20,930 nt of DNA from Patescibacteria group bacterium (lineage in GTDB: Bacteria; Patescibacteriota; Minisyncoccia; JAHIHE01): NCBI GenBank assembly GCA_018896765.1, contig JAHILZ010000081.1, positions 1 through 20,930 of the forward strand. Reading direction: 5' to 3'. Under the pieces are notes generated by a model. The model made no database searches. It saw only the letters and a list, made by a program, of their open reading frames with translations, and was not told the DNA's origin. Position numbers and translations under genes: made by a program. This document shows, piece after piece, positions 14,113 through 20,930 of this stretch; the stretch's first letter is position 1, and the number at the start of each line of letters is the position of its first letter.

Positions 14113-15573
14113 TTAATTTTTTCGAATAATTTTATCAATTAAATTAAAAATGTCCTGCTTTGAAGTAGCAATCAGCAAGAATTTCTTTTCATCGTCAACC
14201 GCGTAATTTAAAGCAATATTTTCAACCCCTAAAGGCAAATACCTTATATCAAAATTATTATGCCTATTGCTGTTAAACTGTTTTTCCGGATCATAAATTC
14301 CGGAATCACCCATAAACATCGCCTCGGTGCTTTTACGCATATCGGACTCCCAGCTTCGCGCGAATACGGAAATATCAAACAATTTTTTTGGCTTAAGAAC
14401 AAGTCCTAGCCGCAAATAATTTTTTTCCGGATAATTAAAAGCTATTAAATTATAATCTTTCTCTAAAACATTGGCAATGGAATCAGGCACAATAATATTC
14501 AGGCTTTTTCTAAAATTTTCCAACCCTAAGCTTTGCCGCCCGTCTTTATCTTTTAGTATTATCCTGTATATCCCGGATGGCATGGCGCTAGAAAAATATA
14601 ATTTGATATCATTATTCAAGTCGGCATTTAAATCCGCCTTAATATCCGCCTCCGCAACGTCGGCAACAAAAACTTCGGAATCAGCATTAATGGAAAGAGA
14701 ATTATCAATCGGCTTATTTATAATATAAAAATAATAAACGCCGGCGCCTGCTCCGGCAATAATCAAAACCGCGAAAAACAATTTAACAAATTTTCTTAAA
14801 AAAGAGTTTGAGCTGTCTTCTTTAATAATTTCCTCTATTGATCTCTTTTTGCTCTCCAAAGAAGGAGGAATTGATGAAGTCGGATTAAACGATCCCGCAA
14901 ACTTACGAGACTGTCCAGGAGCAGCCGAAAAAATTCTCGCCGGCGGCGGCATTATTAAACTTTCTTTATACTCACTATCGCTATTACCCAAAGACGACTG
15001 CCTTGCCAGCCTTGCTTCGGGAGATAAATTTTCAATTTCCTCTGCCAGTTTTCCCATACTTTGTGATTTTCTGAAAAACGCGTTAGCCGAAGAAGCGGGA
15101 ATAATGGGCTTAGAGACAGATGCGATTTTTTCTTCTCCGGCCGCGGCGGATTTTTTTTCATTAACTAGTCCGGTTTCAAACAAATTAGACCTGTCTAAAA
15201 CCTGGCTAATCGGCGTTTTTGAACCAATGACATCTTTGAGTTTTTCAATTGGTTTTAATATTTCCGCCATTACTTCTGCCTTAGGATTCTCCTTTCCTGC
15301 AGCGGGCGTATCTACCGGTAAATTTTTAGGAACCGATGAAACTGGAGCTGAAATAGAAGCTGGGAACGAAGTTGGATCTGGAGTTGGACGTTTTATTTCC
15401 TTGCGAGAAACATTTGCTTGAGAAGAAACAGAAGCTAAAGAAGAAATAGCGGAAGCCGCGCCGTTATTTCTCGCCGGACTATTTTTGATTTTTTTTAAAT
15501 CATCTTCCATTGTCCGAATAAACGGCTTATTGGAATTATGGCTCACGAAACTTTTATCATCCGTGTTTTCCAT
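14113..15573 (-). CDS. Membrane-anchored protein with long disordered N-terminus, unknown function
   Basis: This 486-residue protein has three parts. Residues 1 to about 255 are low-complexity, rich in Ser, Ala, Pro and Lys, and likely disordered in the cytoplasm, with short conserved-looking pieces such as IRTMEDDLKKIK (19-30) and MGKLAEEIENLSPEARLA. One membrane helix follows at about 262-285 (LFFAVLIIAGAGAGVYYFYI). The remaining 200 residues form a folded, probably extracytoplasmic domain with alternating strands (GIYRIILKD, NYLRLGLVL, FLLIATSK). I recognise no known family. Positive charges before the helix and the topology suggest N-in, C-out. It sits 54 bp downstream of pnp and 95 bp upstream of ftsH on the same strand, so the three may share a transcript. 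Confidence 0.85.
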   Translation of the reverse strand: MENTDDKSFVSHNSNKPFIRTMEDDLKKIKNSPARNNGAASAISSLASVSSQANVSRKEIKRPTPDPTSFPASISAPVSSVPKNLPVDTPAAGKENPKAEVMAEILKPIEKLKDVIGSKTPISQVLDRSNLFETGLVNEKKSAAAGEEKIASVSKPIIPASSANAFFRKSQSMGKLAEEIENLSPEARLARQSSLGNSDSEYKESLIMPPPARIFSAAPGQSRKFAGSFNPTSSIPPSLESKKRSIEEIIKEDSSNSFLRKFVKLFFAVLIIAGAGAGVYYFYIINKPIDNSLSINADSEVFVADVAEADIKADLNADLNNDIKLYFSSAMPSGIYRIILKDKDGRQSLGLENFRKSLNIIVPDSIANVLEKDYNLIAFNYPEKNYLRLGLVLKPKKLFDISVFARSWESDMRKSTEAMFMGDSGIYDPEKQFNSNRHNNFDIRYLPLGVENIALNYAVDDEKKFLLIATSKQDIFNLIDKIIRKN

Positions 15574-15627
15574 ATTTTTAATTTTTCTTTTTATTATAAA
15601 CTAAAGAAAAAAAACTTACAGAATGCC

Positions 15628-17718
15628 TTAAGCCAATGGCAAGTTTTTCGCGGTAAGATTCACTCTGCCCAAATGATCGATAGCCTTAACTTTTACCCGA
15701 ACGCTATCGCCCACTTTCAAAATATCGCTCACGGCATTTACTCTATATTCGGCTATTTCAGAAATATGAAGCAGTCCTTCGCTTCCGGGGAAAATTTCCA
15801 CGAAAGCTCCAAAATCAATTATTCTAGTGACTCTTCCTTGATAAATTTCCCCTACTTTAGCTTCGCGCGTCAAATCATTGATCCATTTGACGGCCCGCAG
15901 GGCCTCTTTGGCGTCTTTTGATGTCACTAAAACCAATCCGGAATCATCAATATCAATAGTTACATTTGTTTCCTTGATAATTTGATTTATCATCTTGCCT
16001 CCGGGTCCGATAACATCTCTGATTTTATCCGGATTAATAAAAAAACTGGTAATGCGCGGCGCGTATTTGCTCATTTCCGGCCTTGGACTCGCGAGAACCT
16101 TGTTCAGCTCGCCTAAAATATACAAGCGCGCTTCTTTTGCCTGTAAAATTGTTTCTTGAAAAATTTTAGAACTGATGCCGTCTATTTTTACATCCATTTG
16201 CAGCGCCGTGACGCCATTCTTGGTTCCGGCAACTTTCAAATCCATATCGCCGTAATGGTCTTCCGGCCCTTGAATATCGGTAAGGATTTTATAATTTCCT
16301 TTCTCGTCGCTCATCAAGCCCATAGCAATTCCAGCGGCTTGAGTCTTAATCGGAACGCCGGCATCCATCAAAGCCAAGCTTCCGGCGCAAACGCTCGCCA
16401 TAGAGGAAGAGCCGTTTGAGGATAAAATTTCCGAGACAACGCGGACCGTATAAGGAAAATCTATTCTTGAAGGCATTAAAACATCCAAAGCTCTTTCAGC
16501 CAAAGCTCCATGCCCAATCTCGCGCCTGCCCGGACCGCGCAATGGCTTTACTTCTCCTATCGAGTATGGCGGAAAGCAATAATGAAGCATAAAAGTTTTT
16601 GTCCCGTCTATTTCAATTCCTTCAATCGTCTGCTCGTCGCCCGGAGCGCCCAGAGTTACTACGCCCAAAGACTGGGTTGTTCCTCTCTTGAAAAGCGCCG
16701 ATCCATGAGTTCTTGGAAGCACGCCGGCTTCTATTTCCAGTTTGCGCACCTCGGTCAAAGATCTTCCGTCCGGCCGCTTATTGGAGCCAATAACATTCTT
16801 GTGAACCACTTTATTGATTATTTCATCCATTAGCGCTGCCGCTTCCGCCCACTTTTCTTCGCCAAATTTTTCAACGACAAATTCTTTTAATTTGCCCGTA
16901 AGCTCGTCCGTCTTTCTCACCGAAATTTCTTTGTCTTTTTCATAGACGACCTCGTCGATCTTCCCGTCCAAAAATTCTTCCACTGCTTTTTCTACTTCTT
17001 TCGATGGTTTTATAAGAGCCACTGCGTCTTTTGCTTTGCCTATTTCTTTGATAATGCCTTGCTCAAATTTTATTATTTTTTCAATTTCTTTTTCTGCCAA
17101 AAGTTCAGCTGCAAAAATTTCTTCTTCATTGATCTCCTTGGCGCCGGCTTCAACCATATTGATTTTTCCCGATGTCCCGCTAACTACCAAATCAAGCGAA
17201 CTTTTTTCCCGTTCTTCATAACTGGGATTAAAAATATTTTTTCCATCCGCTCTCGCGACCCTCACCGCTCCCACCGGACCTGCCCAAGGAATACTGGAAA
17301 CTCCCAAAGCCAAAGAAGCGGCAATAATTGACGGAATATCGGGATCATTCTCGCCGTCTACGGAAAGTATGGTTAAAATAACCTGAACTTCGTTTCTCAT
17401 TCCTTCCGGAAAAAGCGGCCTCAATGTCCTGTCGATCAAGCGGCCTGATAAAATCGCCTCGTCCGAAGGGCGCGTTTCACGTTTGATAAACCTGCTGCCT
17501 TTGATTTTCCCGGCCGCGTAAAGCTTTTCTTCGTAATCGATGTAAAGCGGAAAAAAGTCAAGCCCGGCGCGCGGCTGTTTGCTCATTACGGCGGTTGCCA
17601 AAATAACCGTGTCGCCATATTGCACTGTTATTGAACCGTTGGCGAGGCAAGCAAGCCTTCCGCTCTCAACAGTAAGAGTCTTTCCTCCAAATTCAATGCT
17701 AAATTTTTTTACTGCCAT
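15628..17718 (-). CDS. pnp: Polyribonucleotide nucleotidyltransferase (PNPase)
   Basis: This 696-residue enzyme degrades RNA 3' to 5' using phosphate and can add tails in reverse. Two RNase PH-like domains (about 1-215 and 300-540) flank an all-helical linker. The second holds the catalytic region TDIQGPEDHYGDMDLKVAGT with conserved acidic residues. A KH domain (VIGPGGKMINQIIKETNVTIDI, around 545-600) and an S1 domain (GEIYQGRVTRIIDFGAFVEI...GLLHISEI, around 615-690) complete the standard layout. Length is typical. A GAGA sequence lies shortly before the ATG. rpsO, its usual immediate neighbour, is about 2.6 kb upstream with toxin-antitoxin genes in between. Confidence 0.97.
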   Translation of the reverse strand: MAVKKFSIEFGGKTLTVESGRLACLANGSITVQYGDTVILATAVMSKQPRAGLDFFPLYIDYEEKLYAAGKIKGSRFIKRETRPSDEAILSGRLIDRTLRPLFPEGMRNEVQVILTILSVDGENDPDIPSIIAASLALGVSSIPWAGPVGAVRVARADGKNIFNPSYEEREKSSLDLVVSGTSGKINMVEAGAKEINEEEIFAAELLAEKEIEKIIKFEQGIIKEIGKAKDAVALIKPSKEVEKAVEEFLDGKIDEVVYEKDKEISVRKTDELTGKLKEFVVEKFGEEKWAEAAALMDEIINKVVHKNVIGSNKRPDGRSLTEVRKLEIEAGVLPRTHGSALFKRGTTQSLGVVTLGAPGDEQTIEGIEIDGTKTFMLHYCFPPYSIGEVKPLRGPGRREIGHGALAERALDVLMPSRIDFPYTVRVVSEILSSNGSSSMASVCAGSLALMDAGVPIKTQAAGIAMGLMSDEKGNYKILTDIQGPEDHYGDMDLKVAGTKNGVTALQMDVKIDGISSKIFQETILQAKEARLYILGELNKVLASPRPEMSKYAPRITSFFINPDKIRDVIGPGGKMINQIIKETNVTIDIDDSGLVLVTSKDAKEALRAVKWINDLTREAKVGEIYQGRVTRIIDFGAFVEIFPGSEGLLHISEIAEYRVNAVSDILKVGDSVRVKVKAIDHLGRVNLTAKNLPLA

Positions 17719-17805
17719 AATTTCTCTGTATTCATCCTGAAACTTTTAGAATAATAGCCAAACTTTTGCAAAGCTCGAAAATCCTAAAATCGAATATCAA
17801 ACCCA

Positions 17806-17905
17806 TTTTAACATATTAACATTTTAACATTTTAACAACCGCGAGTTTAATAGAAAATAAACCTTGAGTCCTACGTTAGAATGCTAGAACGTTAGGATGT
17901 TAAAA
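17806..17905. repeat. 8-bp-periodic inverted repeat upstream of pnp
   Basis: Four tandem octamers on the left (TTTTAACA, TATTAACA, TTTTAACA, TTTTAACA; 17806-17837) face four on the right (CGTTAGAA, TGCTAGAA, CGTTAGGA, TGTTAAAA; 17874-17905), in exact register and opposite orientation. A 36-base spacer separates them. It occupies much of the 326-bp gap 17719-18044. The rest of that gap is AT-rich, with only a short AATGATT/AATCATT hairpin at 18002-18019 and no gene that I can see. Confidence 0.75.
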
Positions 17906-18044
17906 AGAAAACTGATTTCGCGCTTAGAATTTCTTTATTAGACCAGCCTTTCAGAGATGAAAGTGTTATTATTTTTTTTAATTTTTAAATCTAAATTTCT
18001 AAATGATTTTTTAATCATTCGGAAATTATGGAGCTAAAAATTAC

Positions 18045-18482
18045 TTATTTTTGTTTTCTGGCGTAATCCAAATAATATTCGCAAAACTTTTCGATATCCG
18101 CCAAGCGCTCTTGCGTTATTTCATAAATCTCTTTTGAAGAAATTTCCCAGTAAATATGCGTCATCCGATTGCGATAACTGGCCAGTTTCTTGTTTTTTTC
18201 GGCAAAATCATTCGGAATAATTCCCAATTTTCCCAAGGATAAAATTATTTCCTGATAATCTTTGGTTTTTACCGGAAGACGAGATAAAATATGCGCGCCA
18301 ATCGTCAAAACTCCCTCAAGCGCTCGCCTTAAATGATGCTCGCATAAGCCATAGTTCTTCTTATCCGCTTTGAATTCTTCAAACGGCATAGAAGAAAACT
18401 CTTTCAATGCCAAAACATTTTCTTCAATCTCGGAAATCAAATTTTTAATTTTGCTTATATCCAACGGCGCGTATTGCATCAT
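18045..18482 (-). CDS. hepT: HepT-like HEPN-domain RNase toxin
   Basis: This 145-residue all-helical protein belongs to the HepT/DUF86 group. The catalytic motif RX4HXY is present as RNRMTHIY, with R104, H109 and Y111. In characterised pairs the HEPN protein cuts RNA, often tRNA, and is silenced when MntA adds AMP to the tyrosine of this motif. The N-terminal helix (DISKIKNLISEIEENVLALKEF) is typical of the family. The ATG lies inside the end of mntA, overlapping it by 38 bp, unusually long but preceded by AAGAGA; a slightly later start cannot be excluded. The order antitoxin then toxin on one strand supports co-expression. Length and motif are intact. Confidence 0.9.
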   Translation of the reverse strand: MMQYAPLDISKIKNLISEIEENVLALKEFSSMPFEEFKADKKNYGLCEHHLRRALEGVLTIGAHILSRLPVKTKDYQEIILSLGKLGIIPNDFAEKNKKLASYRNRMTHIYWEISSKEIYEITQERLADIEKFCEYYLDYARKQK

Positions 18483-18891
18483 ATTTTTTCTCTTGATTTA
18501 AAAATACCGAATTAAAATAATTTTCCGTGAATTTAAAATCAAAATACTTAATCATCACTTCTTCTTTATAGTCGGCAAAAAACTTAGCCGAAGTTTCATA
18601 AATCACTTTCCCCTCGTCTATGGCTTTAAACTGCAAACTCAAAGGCGCTTCTCTCAAATAAACAATATCCGGATTGGCTGCCTTGAATGCTTTGCTAAAA
18701 ACTCCGTATAAATCCCCATAGACTTCCACCGGATTTTTTACTTTTATTTTTTCATCTTCAAAAACAATTCCAATATCAATATCACTTCCCGTATGCGCTC
18801 TGCCGGAAACTCGCGAACCGAAAATAATCACCAAACCCACTTTATTTTTTTTAAGAATCTTTTTATTCAGTTTTATATTTTTTAGATTCAT
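18445..18891 (-). CDS. mntA: MntA-like minimal nucleotidyltransferase antitoxin
   Basis: This 148-residue protein carries the GSX10DXD motif of polymerase-beta-type nucleotidyltransferases: G25-S26 then D37 and D39 in FGSRVSGRAHTGSDIDIGI. Characterised MntA enzymes transfer AMP to the tyrosine of the partner HepT RNase and so switch it off. The downstream gene is a HepT protein with the target tyrosine, overlapping by 38 bp. Upstream, the frameshifted membrane-protein gene ends 18 bp before this ATG, so the genes may form one operon. Antitoxin role is inferred from family and pairing. Confidence 0.9.
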   Translation of the reverse strand: MNLKNIKLNKKILKKNKVGLVIIFGSRVSGRAHTGSDIDIGIVFEDEKIKVKNPVEVYGDLYGVFSKAFKAANPDIVYLREAPLSLQFKAIDEGKVIYETSAKFFADYKEEVMIKYFDFKFTENYFNSVFLNQEKKYDAIRAVGYKQN

Positions 18892-18909
18892 AAATCAGAA
18901 TCTTTTATA

Positions 18910-19223
18910 TTACTGCTTTTTGTTTTTAATCTTGCCCCAAGCGGAAATTAACAGGCAAGAAATTAGATACCAGAAAATCAAATCTATAATAAATTTGAGT
19001 AACTTGTTATTTTTTCTCCCCCGCCTGCCCCATATTGTACCTTTAACCATTTCGTAGGAAATCCATGCTCTTTAAAATAAACGCCTGTCGGACCAAGAAT
19101 ATTATTATTTTCTTTAATATCTACTCCTGACCCGCCTGTTGCTAAAAAGAAAAATACTACTATAAATACAATCTTTCTTAAATCCGGCTTTAGAAATTGT
19201 TTGATTGATTCTAATGTGAACAT
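18910..19223 (-). pseudogene. Small two-helix membrane protein, frameshifted
   Basis: From ATG 19223 the frame encodes a short soluble start, a membrane helix (RKIVFIVVFFFLATGG, about residues 16-31) and a Gly-rich loop, then stops at 18984-18986 after SYSNLL. One frame over, starting at the A run near 19010, the sequence reads NKLLKFIIDLIFWYLISCLL and continues to TAA at 18910-18912. That is a clear second membrane helix with a basic tail. One extra base in the A run (or a -1 shift) joins them into a protein of about 104 residues. The architecture resembles small membrane proteins common in CPR genomes and archaea, of unknown function (from memory). A TTG start at 19262 would extend the N-terminus, but the ATG fits better, 16 bp after the preceding gene. 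Confidence 0.72.
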
Positions 19224-19239
19224 AAAAATATTTTTTAAT

Positions 19240-19578
19240 TTATCTTCCCGTTTCCACTTCAATTCCAGTCCTTTTAATCTCGCTTGCCAAGGAATTATAT
19301 TTATCGTTAAAATCTTTCAAACTGAAACCGACCGGCTCAATAGTGTAATTTATGTCAAAAATTTTTCGTTTTTTCCATAAATACTGAGACGCCTTGAAAG
19401 AATCCTTAAATTTCGGCGAAATAACGCATAAATCAATATCGCTCCATTTATGCTGTGAGCCGCGAGCGAAAGATCCAAAAAGAAAAACGCTTTTGATGGG
19501 CAAATTATCTTCCTTTAAGATATTCAGGTATCTTTTAATTTCCTTCTCTACTTTTTTTGGTATTCTTTTTCCAGCCAT
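19240..19578 (-). CDS. Minimal nucleotidyltransferase (MNT family), no HEPN partner adjacent
   Basis: This 112-residue protein has GSX10DXD as FGSFARGSQHKWSDIDL (G35, S36, D47, D49), the core of polymerase-beta-like minimal nucleotidyltransferases. A basic N-terminal helix precedes the fold. Such proteins usually pair with a HEPN RNase as TA systems. Here the next gene is instead the frameshifted membrane protein, 16 bp away, and the nearest HEPN gene belongs to mntA-hepT. It may be an orphan antitoxin, or its partner may have been lost. A large AT-rich inverted repeat lies just upstream. The nucleotidyltransferase call is firm; biological role is open. Confidence 0.85.
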   Translation of the reverse strand: MAGKRIPKKVEKEIKRYLNILKEDNLPIKSVFLFGSFARGSQHKWSDIDLCVISPKFKDSFKASQYLWKKRKIFDINYTIEPVGFSLKDFNDKYNSLASEIKRTGIEVETGR

Positions 19579-19592
19579 AAAAATAATTCTTT

Positions 19593-19709
19593 AAGGCTAA
19601 AGTCTAAATTTGAAATTTGAAATGAAATCCCAAATGATAAAATTTTAAATTATTTATTCATTTAATAATTTAGACTTGATTTAAAATTTAAAACTTAAAA
19701 TTTAGCCTT
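19593..19709. repeat. AT-rich inverted repeat between the nucleotidyltransferase and NYN genes
   Basis: AAGGCTAAA (19593-19601) is complementary to TTTAGCCTT (19701-19709). Inside it, AAGTCTAAATT (19600-19610) is complementary to AATTTAGACTT (19667-19677). The inner and outer stems are offset, so the fold is asymmetric. The element fills the gap between the two minus-strand genes. Confidence 0.6.
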
Positions 19710-19722
19710 ATCAAACAAAACC

Positions 19723-20250
19723 TTATTGCTTAATTAAAAACTTGCTTTTCTTGCCGCTTAAGTCAATAAAAAAATCCGCTGCCTCAACCAATCGGCGCGA
19801 AACACTATCCGAGAAAGCCATTACTTCCACCAGGCATCCTTTGTTTATTTTCAGATACTCAACCAAAGGAACAAAATCTCCGTCCCCGGTCACGAGCACT
19901 ACCACATCCAGCTTATCTGCCATAGCAATCGCGTCAACCGCCATTCCCACATCCCAATCGGCTTTTTTCATTCCTCCGGAAAATATCTGCAAATCTTTTT
20001 CTTTTATTTCAAATCCCTGCTTTGACAAAGCGCTCAAAAACTTTTTTTCTTCTCCGCCTTCCGTGCGGATAACATAAACAAAAGCTCTGATAAGCTGGCG
20101 GCCCGCAACCGCCGACAAAAGTATTTCTTTAAAATCGACTCTGGCATGGAAAATATTTTTCGCGGAGTGATACATATTCTGCACATCCACAAAAACGCCG
20201 ACTCGCTGATTTTTATAACTGATAGAGCTTGTATTTGGTATAATTGGCAT
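19723..20250 (-). CDS. NYN-domain protein (LabA/DUF88 family), putative RNase
   Basis: This 175-residue protein has the PIN-like NYN fold. Metal-binding acidic positions are in GVFVDVQNMY (D22, N25), KKADWDVGMAVDAI (D98, D100) and VTGDGDFVPLVEYL (D123, D125), the standard LabA/NYN pattern. Such proteins are thought to be metal-dependent RNases, though few have defined substrates. It is 55 bp downstream of rpsO on the same strand and probably co-transcribed with it. The position between rpsO and pnp would suit an RNA-processing role, but that is only contextual. Confidence 0.9.
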   Translation of the reverse strand: MPIIPNTSSISYKNQRVGVFVDVQNMYHSAKNIFHARVDFKEILLSAVAGRQLIRAFVYVIRTEGGEEKKFLSALSKQGFEIKEKDLQIFSGGMKKADWDVGMAVDAIAMADKLDVVVLVTGDGDFVPLVEYLKINKGCLVEVMAFSDSVSRRLVEAADFFIDLSGKKSKFLIKQ

Positions 20251-20305
20251 TTTTAAACATTTTTAATTATAATAAACTTTCTCTGGCTAATCCAGCGCGC
20301 AAAAA

Positions 20306-20566
20306 TTAAAGCTTGAGAGATTTGGCAACTTTTTCATAGCGAGCTTTGTTTTTTTCTTCAAGATAATTCAGGAGATTTCTTCTCTTGGTGACCATGGTCA
20401 AAAGCCCTCTTCTTGAATGATTATCTTTTTTATGCGTACCGAGATGATCGGTTAATTCTTTAATCCTCTCCGACAAAATAGCGATTTGCACTTCCGGAGA
20501 ACCGGTGTCTTTTTCGTCTCGGGCGTATTTTTTAATCAGTTTTGTTTTTTCCTCTTTCTTGATCAT
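20306..20566 (-). CDS. rpsO: 30S ribosomal protein S15
   Basis: This 86-residue protein binds 16S rRNA at the central-domain three-way junction early in 30S assembly. The conserved core TGSPEVQIAILSERIKELTDHL and the rRNA-contact segment HKKDNHSRRGLLTMVTKRRNLL are present; typical length is 86-89. It has one of the few clear Shine-Dalgarno sequences here: AAAGGA (20575-20580) eight bases before the ATG. A promoter lies just upstream. pnp is about 2.6 kb downstream instead of adjacent. Confidence 0.97.
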   Translation of the reverse strand: MIKKEEKTKLIKKYARDEKDTGSPEVQIAILSERIKELTDHLGTHKKDNHSRRGLLTMVTKRRNLLNYLEEKNKARYEKVAKSLKL

Positions 20567-20595
20567 AAAATTATTCCTTTCGTTTAATTAATTAT

Positions 20596-20624
20596 AATAT
20601 AACATAAAAAACTTAATTGAGCAA
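20596..20624 (-). promoter_or_regulatory. Probable promoter of rpsO
   Basis: On the minus strand TTGCTC (20619-20624) and TATATT (20596-20601) are spaced by 17 bases, about 30 bases before the rpsO ATG. A palindrome GCAAGC-TTAAT-GCTTGC (20621-20637) overlaps the -35 and could be an operator. Confidence 0.6.
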
Positions 20625-20768
20625 GCTTAATGCTTGCTTAATGACTTACTTTATAGTACAGACTCTGTTTAAACCGAAAAACCTTGCCCTAAACAACAAA
20701 AAAGCCAAAAATCTATTATTGCGATAGCTTTGTCTCTGAATTTTAAATTATACATCATTTGCGCCGTT

Positions 20769-20858
20769 TGTCAATAAAAATTGTAAAAATGTCAAAGCCA
20801 TGTGATAATGTCACCATGTAGCCAAGTAAAAATGTCACCCCTCCCTAGTTTTGTGTCA
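20769..20858 (+). mobile_element. Left end of an insertion sequence (ISNCY/IS1202-like)
   Basis: TGTCA occurs five times in one orientation, at 20769, 20790, 20809, 20833 and 20854, spaced 19-24 bases apart. Two of these sit in the longer context GTAAAAATGTCA. A transposase start follows. This looks like the terminal repeat and transposase-binding array of an IS whose body lies beyond the window. The exact outer boundary is not determinable. Between the rpsO promoter and 20769 I see no gene. Confidence 0.6.
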
Positions 20859-20900
20859 TAATACTCTTAAAGATTAATTAGCTAATTTTTAAGAAAAATT

Positions 20901-20930
20901 ATGACGCAAAAACTCATTACTATGAGCGAG
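20901..20930 (+). CDS. Transposase, first ten codons only (probably ISNCY/IS1202-like)
   Basis: ATG at 20901 begins MTQKLITMSE, open to the window end. From memory, ISNCY/IS1202-type transposases often begin with a similar short stretch ending in TMSE before the helix-turn-helix. The TGTCA array upstream supports this. Ten residues are too few for a firm call. Confidence 0.5.
   Translation, partial: MTQKLITMSE

Noticed and set aside
14849..15421. 190-codon plus-strand frame opposite the membrane-anchored hypothetical gene
   Set aside because: Mirror of a Ser/Ala/Pro-rich region; no start signal or family, whereas the minus-strand gene has a clear membrane helix and domain layout.
17806..17905. 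Octamer arrays considered as a CRISPR
   Set aside because: Units are 8 bases, contiguous and without spacers, and there are no cas genes.
18931..18959. CTTGCC/GGCAAG hairpin considered as a terminator before mntA
   Set aside because: No T run on either side, and the stretch lies inside the continued reading frame of the frameshifted membrane protein.
19000..19020. Programmed -1 frameshifting in the small membrane protein
   Set aside because: The A run is not followed by a codon allowing tandem slippage (the next codon is ATA); a plain frameshift or homopolymer error is simpler.

Overview
The window looks like chromosome from a Candidate Phyla Radiation (Patescibacteria) bacterium, most likely a Parcubacteria-like lineage. 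This rests on a low-GC sequence, short genes with few clear Shine-Dalgarno sites, three tRNA genes without encoded CCA, a four-domain ribosomal protein S1 with a lysine-rich tail, a large disordered-plus-one-membrane-segment protein of unknown function, many small toxin-antitoxin (TA) modules and many palindromic repeats. The placement is inferred from gene content; no 16S gene is present. The standard genetic code fits every conserved gene, so TGA is not recoded.

Layout. 1-602: 5' side of an unrecognised AT-rich gene on the minus strand, with no normal start codon. 645-731: palindromic repeat. 760-2285: rpsA and its terminator. 2311-7263, all minus strand: an accessory island with an AbiE-type type IV TA pair flanked by near-identical 29-bp direct repeats, an Rnl5-like RNA ligase, a Panacea-domain antitoxin with a RelE/ParE-like toxin broken by an in-frame stop, and an orphan gene. 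7333-9262: rarA, tRNA-Ser(CGA) and tRNA-Arg(CCU) on minus; tRNA-Ala(GGC) on plus followed by a strongly folded element and a terminator. 9354-12092: P2-type cation ATPase (Ca2+-like) carrying a perfect 36-bp palindrome in frame. 12203-17718, minus: ftsH, a membrane-anchored hypothetical gene and pnp. 18045-20566, minus: HepT/MntA toxin-antitoxin, a frameshifted two-membrane-segment small protein, a lone minimal nucleotidyltransferase, a NYN-domain nuclease-like protein and rpsO. 20769-end: left end of an insertion sequence with the first ten codons of an ISNCY/IS1202-like transposase.

How the parts fit. The conserved backbone is translation, RNA decay, proteolysis and replication restart: rpsA, rpsO, pnp, ftsH, rarA and tRNAs. 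The rpsO-pnp pair, adjacent in many bacteria, is here separated by about 2.6 kb of TA-type genes. Accessory genes are dominated by RNA- and nucleotide-modifying activities: nucleotidyltransferases, a HEPN RNase, a RelE-like toxin, an RNA ligase and a NYN protein. Two accessory genes carry single-site lesions (a nonsense codon in the Panacea-linked toxin, a frameshift in the membrane protein). These are either real decay or assembly errors.

The most notable non-gene signals are the direct repeats framing abiE, the promoter-overlapping operator of abiE, palindromic elements in frame within the ATPase and probably rpsA, the folded element directly after tRNA-Ala, and two copies of an 8-bp-periodic inverted repeat.
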